A stretch of DNA of 64,000 bases from DASWTL01 sp035575925 (lineage in GTDB: Bacteria > Bacteroidota > Bacteroidia > Sphingobacteriales > Sphingobacteriaceae): the NCBI GenBank assembly GCA_035575925.1, contig DATLXK010000052.1:1-64000 (forward strand). Reading direction: 5' to 3'. The position numbers and the translations under genes were made by a program. The notes under the pieces were generated by a model that worked only from the letters and a program-made list of their open reading frames with translations, was not told where the DNA came from and did no database searches. Below, piece after piece: positions 5,680 to 14,671 of this stretch (position 1 is its first letter; each line of letters starts with the position of its first letter).

Positions 5680-8169
5680 TCAGGCTACAACCTTCGTTTC
5701 CCTATCTTTTCTAACCTCTGTATAAATCACATAAACTATTCCGGCAATCAATAATATGGATGCGATCAGTGATATAATTTCTCCGGTGAAATAAGATTTT
5801 GGTTCAAATTTAAACTCTACTTTGTGATTTCCTCCCGGAAGAGCAGCCGCGCGCAAAATATAGTTAGCCCTGAAATGCGGGATTTTAGTTCCATCCACAT
5901 ACGCGTTCCATCCTTTATCATACCACATTTCTGAAAACACCGCTACCACGTCCTTACCAGCCGAGTATTCATAAGTCAGATGATCCGGGCGATAATTTGT
6001 AAGCCTGATAAATGCGTTTGGATCATACCCAACCTTTTTCTCATCAATCTGCGATTTAAATCCCTGATCTATAAAAGCTTCTTTCTTGGGATCAAAACTG
6101 TTAATTCCTAACATTTCTTCATTTGCATTTTTTACGAAAGAGACAGATTGAACAATCCATGCAGCTCCTGTTGCAGAAGAGCGGTTTTGAATTTTCTGGT
6201 TACCCTCGTTATCCCCGGTAATTACATATTTTGTATTAAGCATGTCAAGAACATCCTCATTGATAGCATTATTAAACTGCCGATCCAGAACTTCCTGGAA
6301 GCGTTTTAGCTTTGCTGCGTGATAACCACCTATGCTTCTATGAAAATTGGAAGCTTTAGAACTTTGAAAAGGGTTTCCGGCACTTAAATCTAACACGCGA
6401 TAATTTAAACTTGTATCACGCATTATAAGCTGATCAATTTGACTCGGGGTGAATTGCTGATCCAACTGTGCCTTATCAACGAAATTGGAATTATTAAAAT
6501 AACGGTTATTAACAGACCACATATCAACAAGAATAACAGCTGCTAAAATAATGGATGCAAGCCTGGGGCTAATCCTTTTCTTAATAATGCCCCATATAAT
6601 ACCTGAACCCATAAGAACAAAAATCAGGGATCGCAAAGCATCCATACGAGCCATGCTTGTTCTGTCTTTGACTATAGCATTACCCAATGCATCCGCGAAA
6701 CTACGGTCGCCCCCGGTAATCTGAGCCAGTTGTTGCACAACCTGTTCATGGGCTGAAGTCTTAAAACTCAAAAGCAAGCCCGGTATAATGAGTACGATAG
6801 CTAATATCCCGCCGGTAATATAAAGGGAGTATAAGAATTTTTTAACTAGTTCTTTGGGATCTGTTTTATTTTCAATTACCTCTTTTACTGCCAAAACAGC
6901 AAGCACCGGAAAGAGCAGTCCTGCAATTACCAGAATAGATTCTACAGCTCTGAACTTATTATATAGCGGAAAATAATTAAAGAAAATATCCGAGATCAAT
7001 GGCCAGTTATTTCCAAAGGACAGTACAAGGCTTAATAAAGTTGCACTTAAAATCCACCATTTTAACCGGTTGCGTACTATAAATAACCCCAGAATAAATA
7101 AAAAAAATATTACAGATCCAAAATAGTAAGGCCCGGCAGTAAATGGTTTGTTTCCCCAATAAGTGCTTAAACCAGCTTGGGCTAATTGCTGCATGGCACC
7201 TAGTACCTGGTTTTGAGGAACACCCCGTTCTGTTAAAACTTTTGCTACTTCCGACTTTTCATCGCTGACAGGCCCCGACGCACCCCCATAAGCATTTGGA
7301 ACCAGAAACGTTATATTCTCTCCGATACCCTGACTCCATTGATAGGCATAATCCCGGTCAAGACCATTTGCAGCTACAGATTTTTCAGTAGTTAAATTAG
7401 ATTTACCCCTTGTACTTTCCTCCCCATATTCATAGGTAGTCCACAGCATGCCAGCATTAACTGCGATAGCCAAAACTGATGCACCGGCCAGATATGCAAA
7501 AGATTTATAAAATGCTTTGGTAGTTTTATTTTTATAGGCATGATAAGCTTCAATACCAATTAATATCAGCAAGGCCAAAAACAGGTAATAAGTCATCTGA
7601 ATATGGTTAGATCTGATCTCCATTGCAAGAAAAAATGCTGTTATTACAGATCCTATTAAGAACTTTCCTCTTAAGGTTAGAATGATGCCAGCCAATATGG
7701 GCGGAAAGAAAGCAATGGCCATCGCCTTATTACTATGGCCGGCTTCTATAATGATAAAATTATACGATGAAAAAGCAAATGCTATGGCCCCTGCAGCTGC
7801 AAGCCAGGGATTAACTTTTAACACACAAAAAAGAAGGTATGCGCCTAAAAGGTATAGAAGAACGGTATCTATAGGGTTTGGAAAGACGGTTTTAAAAAAA
7901 GATATGATGTATGTAGTAATATTCATAGGGTACTGAACCCATATCTGGTAAGAGGGCATACCACCAAACGCAGCGTTTGTCCATAGCGGCCCTTTTCCGT
8001 CTTTAGCCTTAAAATCCATAATCTCTCTGGCCATACCTTTCGCTTGCGTAACATCGCCCTGATATAGTACCTTTCCCTGGAGAACGGGATTAAAATAAAC
8101 AAAACACAAAATAACAAAGATCCCTGCTATAACCAGGTGTATACCATTGCGTTTAAACCAGTTATTCAT
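5680..8169 (-). CDS. YfhO family multi-pass membrane protein
   Basis: I choose ATG 8169 (MNNWFKRNGIH..., 829 residues). The frame extends two codons further to a TTG, which is less likely. About a dozen hydrophobic segments cover residues 1-520, followed by a large soluble region of about 220 residues and a last pair of helices near the C-terminus. The early GKVLYQGDVTQAKGMA, the loop GPLWTNAAFGGMPSYQ, and WNAYVDGTKIPHFRAN ... GNHKVEFKF near the end are family signatures. YfhO proteins resemble GT-C membrane glycosyltransferases. In Firmicutes YfhO acts in lipoteichoic acid glycosylation, but the substrate in Bacteroidota is not established. No close operon partner is seen. Confidence 0.85.
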   Translation of the reverse strand: MNNWFKRNGIHLVIAGIFVILCFVYFNPVLQGKVLYQGDVTQAKGMAREIMDFKAKDGKGPLWTNAAFGGMPSYQIWVQYPMNITTYIISFFKTVFPNPIDTVLLYLLGAYLLFCVLKVNPWLAAAGAIAFAFSSYNFIIIEAGHSNKAMAIAFFPPILAGIILTLRGKFLIGSVITAFFLAMEIRSNHIQMTYYLFLALLILIGIEAYHAYKNKTTKAFYKSFAYLAGASVLAIAVNAGMLWTTYEYGEESTRGKSNLTTEKSVAANGLDRDYAYQWSQGIGENITFLVPNAYGGASGPVSDEKSEVAKVLTERGVPQNQVLGAMQQLAQAGLSTYWGNKPFTAGPYYFGSVIFFLFILGLFIVRNRLKWWILSATLLSLVLSFGNNWPLISDIFFNYFPLYNKFRAVESILVIAGLLFPVLAVLAVKEVIENKTDPKELVKKFLYSLYITGGILAIVLIIPGLLLSFKTSAHEQVVQQLAQITGGDRSFADALGNAIVKDRTSMARMDALRSLIFVLMGSGIIWGIIKKRISPRLASIILAAVILVDMWSVNNRYFNNSNFVDKAQLDQQFTPSQIDQLIMRDTSLNYRVLDLSAGNPFQSSKASNFHRSIGGYHAAKLKRFQEVLDRQFNNAINEDVLDMLNTKYVITGDNEGNQKIQNRSSATGAAWIVQSVSFVKNANEEMLGINSFDPKKEAFIDQGFKSQIDEKKVGYDPNAFIRLTNYRPDHLTYEYSAGKDVVAVFSEMWYDKGWNAYVDGTKIPHFRANYILRAAALPGGNHKVEFKFEPKSYFTGEIISLIASILLIAGIVYVIYTEVRKDRETKVVA

Positions 8170-8267
8170 TATCAATATTTTAGTGTGCCAAAAATAGAAA
8201 AAGATATCAGATGTCCGGTAAAGATTAACTGCTAATGAGAGGCACCTGTAGAGATTTAATTGTAATT

Positions 8268-8291
8268 GAAAAGGCCTTCTATGAGGCCTTT
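8268..8291 (-). terminator. Terminator downstream of the DUF4834 gene
   Basis: On the minus strand AAAGGCCT and AGGCCTTT form an 8-bp perfect stem around a 6-base loop, followed by TT and an AT-rich tail. It lies immediately after the stop of the small gene at 8295 and separates it from the YfhO gene. Confidence 0.7.
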
Positions 8292-8294
8292 ATA

Positions 8295-8543
8295 TTATTT
8301 AATTTCTTCATAATCCACAAATTCTCCTCCCGAATTACCTTTATCTTTTGTGGCAGGAGGAATATAGTCAACACTTATTTTACCCTCAGGCTTATGATAG
8401 CGCTGTTGCTGTGAGTGTTGTTTTGCATTATTTTGGGCTTTTTTTACGAGGTTTTGAAATAAGTAGGGCAATGCAAGCCGTACTATGACCTTAATAAGCC
8501 ATAATACGCAGATGATGATGATTAAAATTTTAACAAGTCCCAT
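8295..8543 (-). CDS. DUF4834 family small membrane protein
   Basis: The protein has 82 residues: one N-terminal transmembrane helix (about 3-30, ILIIIICVLWLIKVIVRLAL), then a Gln/Asn/Lys-rich linker and a C-terminal KISVDYIPP ... GGEFVDYEEIK segment. The closing GEFVDYEEIK is characteristic of this Bacteroidota family of unknown function. Two TAnnTTTG -7-like boxes lie just upstream (8546-8553 and 8558-8565), so the mRNA leader would be very short. A terminator follows directly, which indicates a single-gene transcript. Confidence 0.8.
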   Translation of the reverse strand: MGLVKILIIIICVLWLIKVIVRLALPYLFQNLVKKAQNNAKQHSQQQRYHKPEGKISVDYIPPATKDKGNSGGEFVDYEEIK

Positions 8544-8627
8544 TTCAAAATTATTTGCAAATATATACGATATTCCTGCTTTTAGATTTCCGAAACCTGC
8601 AATCGTTACATTGTAATGAAAAATCGA

Positions 8628-8831
8628 TTAAAATTCTTCATCTAAAATTTCTGCAACACGACCAACCTGTCCATCATCAAGCCTCACCTTTATTCCTCTT
8701 GAATGAAATGTTGAGCTGGTTAAAATATCCTTTACAATACCCCGCGTATAATTTCCGTTACGCTGATCCTTTTTAAGAATAATATCTACCACCACCCCCG
8801 GATATATGTCTTTTCTGTTCTGCCCATTCAT
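8628..8831 (-). CDS. YwbE family protein
   Basis: This is a 67-residue compact basic protein. The pattern IYPGVVVDIILKKDQRNG ... TRGIVKDILTSS ... HSRGIKVRLDDGQVGRVAEIL is the YwbE (DUF2196) signature, a small beta-barrel-like fold found widely in bacteria. Its biochemical role is not established. It starts one base after the stop of the biotin carrier-like gene, at the end of a minus-strand run of RsmE, DUF4159 and BCCP-like genes, so it is probably cotranscribed with them. Confidence 0.8.
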   Translation of the reverse strand: MNGQNRKDIYPGVVVDIILKKDQRNGNYTRGIVKDILTSSTFHSRGIKVRLDDGQVGRVAEILDEEF

Positions 8832-8832
8832 G

Positions 8833-9333
8833 CTATTCGAAGCCTATTAAAATCTGGTTTTTTTCCACTTTATCGCCTGGCTTTATTTTTACCGACTTAA
8901 CTTTCAGGTCTGCCGGAGATTTTATTATATTTTCCATCTTCATTGCCTCCAGAATCAGCAGATTATCGCCTTTTTTAACCTCATCTCCATTGTTTACAAG
9001 CACTTTTAAAACAAGGCCTGGCATGGGTGCTTTCAGATCCGTTATTTTTGAACCGGCTATCTTATCCATCCCCAACCTGTGAAGAAGTTCATCATACTGA
9101 TCTGTAACCTCTAATGAATAGTTGGTACCGTTAACTTTAATAATACACGTTTTTTCCTCTCTGTTCAACTCAACAATCTCTGCCAGATATGATGTGTTTT
9201 TATGAATGATGCTATTTGTATTTTGGTTTATTTTATGGAGATCGAAAATGATTTCATTACCATTTACCGTCGTCTTGGTATCATCTTGCTCAATAACAAA
9301 CGAAAAAGTATTATTCACTTTAATTTTAAACAT
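8833..9333 (-). CDS. Biotin carboxyl carrier-like protein (biotin/lipoyl attachment domain)
   Basis: The start is ATG 9333 (MFKIKV; a GTG directly before it is also in frame), giving 166 residues. The C-terminal 70 residues are a biotinyl domain: APMPGLVLKVLVNNGDEVKKGD, then LILEAMKMENI with the modified lysine at about residue 132, and VKIKPGDKVEKNQILI. The N-terminal half resembles the BCCP subunit of acyl-CoA carboxylases (propionyl/acetyl-CoA type) rather than E. coli AccB. No biotin carboxylase or carboxyltransferase gene is adjacent, so the partner must be encoded elsewhere. The stop lies one base from the ywbE start. Confidence 0.85.
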   Translation of the reverse strand: MFKIKVNNTFSFVIEQDDTKTTVNGNEIIFDLHKINQNTNSIIHKNTSYLAEIVELNREEKTCIIKVNGTNYSLEVTDQYDELLHRLGMDKIAGSKITDLKAPMPGLVLKVLVNNGDEVKKGDNLLILEAMKMENIIKSPADLKVKSVKIKPGDKVEKNQILIGFE

Positions 9334-9337
9334 CACT

Positions 9338-9997
9338 TTATTGTGTTAATGCGTATTGAACAAGATTGCTTCCCATTTTGAATGCGTTTTGCCGTGTGTC
9401 ATCGGAATCACTGGCATAAGTTCCGGCATCTTCCCAACCGTTTCCCAAATCGGTTTCGTAAGAATAATAACAAACAATACGCCCTTTGTATATTAAGGCA
9501 AATCCCTGTGGGCGTTTTCCGTCATGCTCATGCACTTTGGGAAGGCCTGAAGGAAGTTTATATTTTTGATTGTAAATAATATGATTGGCAGGAAGCTCAA
9601 TAAAATCAAGTTCGGGAAAAACTTTTTTCATTTGGGGCCTGATAAATTTATCCATCCCATAATTATCGTCGATATGCAAAAAGCCTCCGCCAATTAAATA
9701 ATTACGCAAATTTTTAGTTTCCTGATCCGAAAAAAGCACATTACCATGACCAGTCATGTAAACAAAAGGATAATTAAAAATATCTGAACTCCCTGGATCC
9801 ACAATTGCTTCTGCGGGATCAAAGTTGGTACCCAGGTTTTTATTACAGAATGCAATAAGATTAGGCAACGCTGTACGGTTAGCATACCAATCGCCGCCTC
9901 CGCTGTATTTAAGCTTAGCCATTCGGTAAGTTGGCACCTTAAATGCAAACATGGCCAGGCAGAGAGTCAGCACTATTATTTTTGATGTATATTTCAT
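9338..9997 (-). CDS. DUF4159 domain-containing exported protein
   Basis: The protein has 219 residues. It begins with an N-terminal signal segment (KIIVLTLCLAMFAF, about 6-19), then the DUF4159 core: KLKYSGGGDWYANRTALPNLI near 29-49, VDPGSSDIFNYPFVYMTGHGNVLFSD near 66-91, and LIGGGFLHIDDNYGMDKFIRPQ near 101-122. The fold resembles a glutamine-amidotransferase-like flavodoxin domain, but no catalytic function is established. Its ATG overlaps the RsmE stop (ATGA, 9994-9997), so the two are translationally coupled. Confidence 0.8.
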   Translation of the reverse strand: MKYTSKIIVLTLCLAMFAFKVPTYRMAKLKYSGGGDWYANRTALPNLIAFCNKNLGTNFDPAEAIVDPGSSDIFNYPFVYMTGHGNVLFSDQETKNLRNYLIGGGFLHIDDNYGMDKFIRPQMKKVFPELDFIELPANHIIYNQKYKLPSGLPKVHEHDGKRPQGFALIYKGRIVCYYSYETDLGNGWEDAGTYASDSDDTRQNAFKMGSNLVQYALTQ

Positions 9998-10695
9998 CGA
10001 TTTAAAAAGTTCACTTCAAAGCAAGCGGCTAATGCAGCTGTTTCTGTACGCAACCTTGATTCACCAAATGTAACTGGTATGTATTCATTTTGTGTTGACA
10101 GGTATATTTCCTCGGATGTAAAATCACCTTCAGGACCAATTAAAACAGTATAATTTCCATTAAGGTTCATTACTTCTTTTAACGCGGATTTTTCTCCCTG
10201 ATTACAGTGAGCAATAAACTTTTTGTTGGTGTTTTTTGCAGATATAAAGGTTTTAAACTTTACCGCTTCATTTAAATGGGGGTGATAGGCTTTTAGTGAT
10301 TGTTTAATGGCTGCGGTTATAATTTTATTTAACCGATCTGTTTTTATTTCCTTTCTTTCTGAACGGTCGCAAATTACAGGTGTAATTTCATCTATTCCAA
10401 TTTCTGTAGCCTTCTCCAGGAACCATTCAAATCGTTCTATATTTTTTGTTGGGGCTACAGCCAGATGCAGATAATGATTACGCTTACCAAATTCTGTTTG
10501 TTTACTTAAAACCATCAGACAGGTTTTTTTAAGATGCGGATCAACTATTTGAGCAGTATATAATGTTCCACGCCCATCTGTAAGAGTAATGGTATCACCT
10601 TTTTGCAACCGTAAAACTTTTGTACAGTGCCTGCTTTCTTCTTCATTCAGGATATAAAGATCAGAGTTTATATCAGGCGTGTAGAATAATTGCAT
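9994..10695 (-). CDS. rsmE: 16S rRNA (uracil1498-N3)-methyltransferase
   Basis: This 233-residue protein has the RsmE layout: an N-terminal PUA-like RNA-binding domain (about 1-70, with EEESRHCTKVLRLQKGD) and a SPOUT methyltransferase domain with a C-terminal trefoil knot. The SAM-binding loops are VLIGPEGDFTSEE at 184-196 and LRTETAALAA at 215-224, both diagnostic. It methylates U1498 of 16S rRNA in the 30S subunit using SAM. It overlaps the DUF4159 gene by four bases. Confidence 0.92.
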   Translation of the reverse strand: MQLFYTPDINSDLYILNEEESRHCTKVLRLQKGDTITLTDGRGTLYTAQIVDPHLKKTCLMVLSKQTEFGKRNHYLHLAVAPTKNIERFEWFLEKATEIGIDEITPVICDRSERKEIKTDRLNKIITAAIKQSLKAYHPHLNEAVKFKTFISAKNTNKKFIAHCNQGEKSALKEVMNLNGNYTVLIGPEGDFTSEEIYLSTQNEYIPVTFGESRLRTETAALAACFEVNFLNR

Positions 10696-10705
10696 ACGCA
10701 GTAAT

Positions 10706-12028
10706 TTATCGGAGGTCTAAAGTATCTTCTTTGTTGATAAAAAGATCCAGCTTTATAGCTTCAACATTTTGCTCTGTTTTTTTAAGAACCGTTAATACAT
10801 ACCCGTTAAACTCCTTGTTTTCACCTACTTCAGGTATTTTCCCAAACAGATGTCCTACAAGTCCCGCAATGGTATCATAATCTTCATCTTCCGGAAGATC
10901 GTGGGGAAGAAATTCATTTACATCGTAAATAGATGCCGAAGCATTCACAATAAACTCACTATCCGAAACTTTTTCTACAACCGGCTTTTCCTCATCATAT
11001 TCATCCTGTATCTCACCAACAAGTTCTTCTACAATATCTTCTAATGTAACCATACCCGCTGTTCCGCCAAATTCATCAAGAACGATAGCAATCTGAATAC
11101 GCTTTAATTGAAGTTCACTAAGCAAATCGTTGATTTTTTTAGTTTCAGGTATAAAATATGGCTTTCTTATAATATCCTGAAGTACTAAATCTTTATGGCT
11201 TGCAAGTATTGGAAGTATATCTTTAGCATGAACGATACCAACAATTTTATCAATGGTCTCATCATACACGGGAATTCGTGAATACCCTTCTCTGATGATG
11301 ATTTCAAGTAATTCTGATGTTTGTGTATCTAATCCAATACCAGATATTTTGGTTCTTGGAACCATTATATTTTTAACTACTCGTTCATTAAAATCAAATA
11401 CATTCTTTATCAGTTCATGCTCGTTATAATCAATGGCACCGCTTTCCTTTCCCTGATCAAGCAGGTATTGCAATTCTTCAGAACTGTGATGTGCCTCATG
11501 TCCACCGCCAACCGAATTAATTCCGAATAGTTTTAATATAACATTAGCCAGCCCGTTAAGTATGGAAATAATAGGTCTGAAAAGCAGGTAGAAAAATTGT
11601 AACGGGAGTGCAATTCCTAAAGTCGTATTAACAGGTCTTTGAATTGCAAGGCTTTTGGGTGCCAGTTCTCCGAATACAATATGCAATATGGTAATTACAC
11701 TAAAAGCAATGATGTGGCTCACTGTACTGCCTGTATCAATAGAAAGGTTAAGGCCAATAAAAACGAAAAAATTATTAACCAGCGTTGACATTACCCGCTC
11801 TCCTACCCAACCCAATCCTAAAGATGCCAGCGTAATGCCTAACTGTGTAGCTGCCAGATAGCCATCAAGATGTTGGGTGATGTGTTTAGCTGTTTTAGCG
11901 ACCCGGCTACCAGATTTAGCTTTAATCTCGATTTGAGACGCCCGAACTTTAACTATGGCAAACTCTGCAGCAACAAAAAAGCCGTTCAGAAAAACAAGAA
12001 AAAATGTAAGAAATACCTGAAAAGCCAT
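10706..12028 (-). CDS. Hemolysin-family CNNM/CorC-type membrane protein
   Basis: The protein has 440 residues. An N-terminal DUF21/CNNM transmembrane domain (about 1-190; MAFQVFLTFFLVFLNGFFVAAEFA and later helices) is followed by a pair of CBS domains (about 205-330; KNIMVPRTKI, YSRIPVYDETIDKIVGIVHAKD, ALVLDEFGGTAG-like IAIVLDEFGGTAGMVTLED) and a C-terminal CorC/HlyC domain (about 345-435). Family members are linked to Mg2+/Co2+ transport or efflux, and the CBS pair may sense adenine nucleotides. It is 2 bases from the pyrophosphatase stop, so the two are cotranscribed. It is not GldE, judging from the absence of a gliding gene context. Confidence 0.87.
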   Translation of the reverse strand: MAFQVFLTFFLVFLNGFFVAAEFAIVKVRASQIEIKAKSGSRVAKTAKHITQHLDGYLAATQLGITLASLGLGWVGERVMSTLVNNFFVFIGLNLSIDTGSTVSHIIAFSVITILHIVFGELAPKSLAIQRPVNTTLGIALPLQFFYLLFRPIISILNGLANVILKLFGINSVGGGHEAHHSSEELQYLLDQGKESGAIDYNEHELIKNVFDFNERVVKNIMVPRTKISGIGLDTQTSELLEIIIREGYSRIPVYDETIDKIVGIVHAKDILPILASHKDLVLQDIIRKPYFIPETKKINDLLSELQLKRIQIAIVLDEFGGTAGMVTLEDIVEELVGEIQDEYDEEKPVVEKVSDSEFIVNASASIYDVNEFLPHDLPEDEDYDTIAGLVGHLFGKIPEVGENKEFNGYVLTVLKKTEQNVEAIKLDLFINKEDTLDLR

Positions 12029-12030
12029 CT

Positions 12031-12576
12031 TTAAGTATTTATTGTAAATGTATTCTCATACAATTCCACACTTTCATTTATTACATCCCATGCATATTGT
12101 CGTCCATGTAGCTGCTCAACAGTAACATCTTTCTTTTCAAGTGCCTTATAATCCTGGAAAAACCGTACTATCTCAATCATAGCGTGTGGGGGAAGTTCAT
12201 CAAGTTCATTGATGTGATTTACAGACATGTCGTTTTTTGCTACTGCAATAATTTTATCATCCTGCTCGCCATTATCAACCATATGCATTACACCAATAAC
12301 CTTGGCCTCCACAATAGACATGGGTATTACATCCACAGAACATAATACTAATATATCTAATGGATCCTTATCATCACAATATGTTTGTGGAATAAACCCA
12401 TAATTAGCCGGATACATTACCGAAGAAAATAAAACACGGTCTAAACGCAACAATCCCGATTCTTTATCAATTTCATACTTAGCCTTCGAGCCTTTCGGAA
12501 TTTCTATAATCGCATTAACGATTGAAGGAAGATTTTCGCCTGGAGAAACCGTATGCCACGGGTGGTCTTTACTCAT
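12031..12576 (-). CDS. ppa: Family I inorganic pyrophosphatase
   Basis: The protein has 181 residues. The family I signature is clear: KYEIDKESGLLRLDRVL near 34-50, YPANYGFIPQTYCDDKDPLDILVL at 55-78 with the metal-binding Asp69, Asp71 and Asp74, and later DDKIIAVAKND and RFFQDYKALEKK. It hydrolyses pyrophosphate to two phosphates in the cytoplasm, pulling biosynthetic reactions forward. It lies two bases upstream of the CNNM/CorC gene on the minus strand. Confidence 0.93.
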   Translation of the reverse strand: MSKDHPWHTVSPGENLPSIVNAIIEIPKGSKAKYEIDKESGLLRLDRVLFSSVMYPANYGFIPQTYCDDKDPLDILVLCSVDVIPMSIVEAKVIGVMHMVDNGEQDDKIIAVAKNDMSVNHINELDELPPHAMIEIVRFFQDYKALEKKDVTVEQLHGRQYAWDVINESVELYENTFTINT

Positions 12577-12600
12577 ATTTATTATTTCAAATAACTTTAC

Positions 12601-13242
12601 TTAGGCCTTTTTGTTTACAACAATTACCCTTTTCAAGTAAGCCCAGATTAATGGAATTGTGGTAAGAGTGATAAAGCCGATTATAATGTATAACAGGTAC
12701 TCCTCGATCTCGCGTTCAAACCTGCGGCCCAGAAAAAAGCCCAGCAAAGTTAATGATGTTACCCAAAGTATAGCGCCGAAAATATTATAGAACGCAAATT
12801 TTTTATATTCCATTCCAATAACTCCGGCTATAATTGGGGCAAACGTACGCACTATAGGAATAAAGCGACCCATGATCAGAGCAAAAGCCCCTTGCTTTTT
12901 GTAATACTCTTCCGCCATTTTTAAATGTGCCATTTTAAAGAGAAAAGTATCTTTACGCTTATAAAGAAGCGGACCTGCTCTTTTGCCAAACCAATATCCT
13001 GTAAAGTTTCCTAACACGGCCGCAGCTATTAAGCCTAGTATTAATACATAAATAGAAACATCAAGCCTATCGGTAGCTACAAACATTCCGGCAAGAAATA
13101 ACAGATAATCTCCGGGAAGGAAGAAACCAAAAAACAAACCGGTTTCAGCAAAGACAACAAATAGCAATACGTAAAAGCCACCTTCACGAAGTAATTGTTC
13201 AGGATCTATAAGTTGTTGGAGGTTCGCCCAAAAGTCGTCCAT
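12601..13242 (-). CDS. DedA family membrane protein
   Basis: The 213 residues contain about five hydrophobic segments and the DedA (SNARE-associated/VTT) core: FFGFFLPGDYLLFLAGM near 37-53, GNFTGYWFGKRAGPLLYKRKD near 78-98, and the conserved FIPIVRTFAPIIAGVIGMEYKKF near 127-149. DedA proteins have been linked to lipid flipping and membrane homeostasis. It follows nuoN by 41 bases on the same strand and could be read through from the nuo operon. No terminator is seen between them. Confidence 0.88.
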   Translation of the reverse strand: MDDFWANLQQLIDPEQLLREGGFYVLLFVVFAETGLFFGFFLPGDYLLFLAGMFVATDRLDVSIYVLILGLIAAAVLGNFTGYWFGKRAGPLLYKRKDTFLFKMAHLKMAEEYYKKQGAFALIMGRFIPIVRTFAPIIAGVIGMEYKKFAFYNIFGAILWVTSLTLLGFFLGRRFEREIEEYLLYIIIGFITLTTIPLIWAYLKRVIVVNKKA

Positions 13243-13283
13243 ATATGCAATATCCGTAAAACTACGAATATTAATAGATAAGA

Positions 13284-14666
13284 TTACAACAGGTTAGATA
13301 TAAGTGCCGGGAAGACCCCCAGTATAATTGTCACAATTGCTGAAAAGCCTAATACAAAATTAAAATATGGAGAAACGCTCACTTCAGAACAGTCTGACTC
13401 ACGAAAGTACATAGCTACAATAACACGTAAATAATAGAATATACCAATTATCGCATTTACCACCGCAAGTACCACCAACCAGATATGATATTCTGTGAGA
13501 GCAGAACTAAACATCATAAATTTGCCCATGAAGCCGGCCGTAAGAGGAATACCTGCCAGGGATAACATAGCAATAGTTACTGTGAACGCAAGGAAAGGAT
13601 TTTTCTTAGCGAGTCCGTTAAAGCTTTCAAACCGATCAGAACCTGTAACACGTTTAACCAGAATTAAAGCTGCAAATGCAATTACAGATGCTATAGAATA
13701 GGCGGTTGCATATAGAAAAACCGCATTACTTGAATTTGCACCCAAAGCAACAATAGCAAACATCATATAGCCGGCATGAGAAATGCTTGAGTACGCGAGC
13801 ATCCTTTTAAAGCTCTGCTGATATAGTGCTGTAATATTCCCTATAAATAAGGTTGCGATAGTAATAACTAAGAGAACAGGCATCCAGAAATCATGTAATG
13901 GAGCGAAGCATGTTGCAAAAAGGCGTAAAAAAGCAGCAAAGCCCGCAGTTTTAACTACCGTGCTCATGAAAGCGGTAATTAATGCAGGGGCTCCTTCATA
14001 AACATCCGGGGTCCAGAAATGAAACGGGGCCGCACCAACTTTAAAACACAAACCTATAGTGGTAAGAACAATACCCCCATAAAAAAGAGCAGAAACACCT
14101 GATGGATTAGAAATAACGTAGTTCTTTATTCCTTGCAGATCAAATGATCCCGTAGCACCGTAAAGCAATGTTATTCCGAACAATAAAAAGCCTGTAGAAA
14201 ATGCACCCATAAGAAAATACTTAAGAGCAGCTTCATTCGATGCCGGATCTTTCTTTTTTATACCCGTTAGAATATAGGAACTTACAGACATTATTTCAAT
14301 ACCAATAAACAGCATAGTAAGATTATGGTATGACACGATAACTATAACTCCTGCTAAAGCAAAAAGCATAATAGCATAATATTCCGCTACGTGTTCACTA
14401 ATCCTATTAAAATAGTCTCTTGATATAATTATGATCAGAACAGTTGTTAAAATTGTGATAACAGAGAAAGCAATCGCAAAATTATCAAACAACATCATTC
14501 CGCTAAAAATGGGGGATGAATTAGTATTCCATTCAATTATAGCTAGTGTTGTTGCGACAAGAAGTCCTAAAACCGTTACAGCCACCAGGTGTTGTCCTTT
14601 GGCTTTAAAAAGCCCAAGGTATAAAACTAAAATTGCCAGCGCAGATATGGTTATTAATACGTTCAT
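13284..14666 (-). CDS. nuoN: NADH-quinone oxidoreductase subunit N
   Basis: This 460-residue, Mrp-antiporter-like proton-pumping subunit has about 13-14 hydrophobic segments. The conserved region MLFIGIEIMSVSSYILTGIKKKD near 117-139 holds the key Glu in TM5, followed by the broken-helix lysine region KVGAAPFHFWTPDVYEGAP near 208-226 and LAYSSISHAGYM near 289. It is the last gene of the nuo operon and starts 5 bases after the nuoM stop. Its length is slightly short compared with about 485 in E. coli. Confidence 0.95.
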   Translation of the reverse strand: MNVLITISALAILVLYLGLFKAKGQHLVAVTVLGLLVATTLAIIEWNTNSSPIFSGMMLFDNFAIAFSVITILTTVLIIIISRDYFNRISEHVAEYYAIMLFALAGVIVIVSYHNLTMLFIGIEIMSVSSYILTGIKKKDPASNEAALKYFLMGAFSTGFLLFGITLLYGATGSFDLQGIKNYVISNPSGVSALFYGGIVLTTIGLCFKVGAAPFHFWTPDVYEGAPALITAFMSTVVKTAGFAAFLRLFATCFAPLHDFWMPVLLVITIATLFIGNITALYQQSFKRMLAYSSISHAGYMMFAIVALGANSSNAVFLYATAYSIASVIAFAALILVKRVTGSDRFESFNGLAKKNPFLAFTVTIAMLSLAGIPLTAGFMGKFMMFSSALTEYHIWLVVLAVVNAIIGIFYYLRVIVAMYFRESDCSEVSVSPYFNFVLGFSAIVTIILGVFPALISNLL

Positions 14667-14671
14667 TTGTT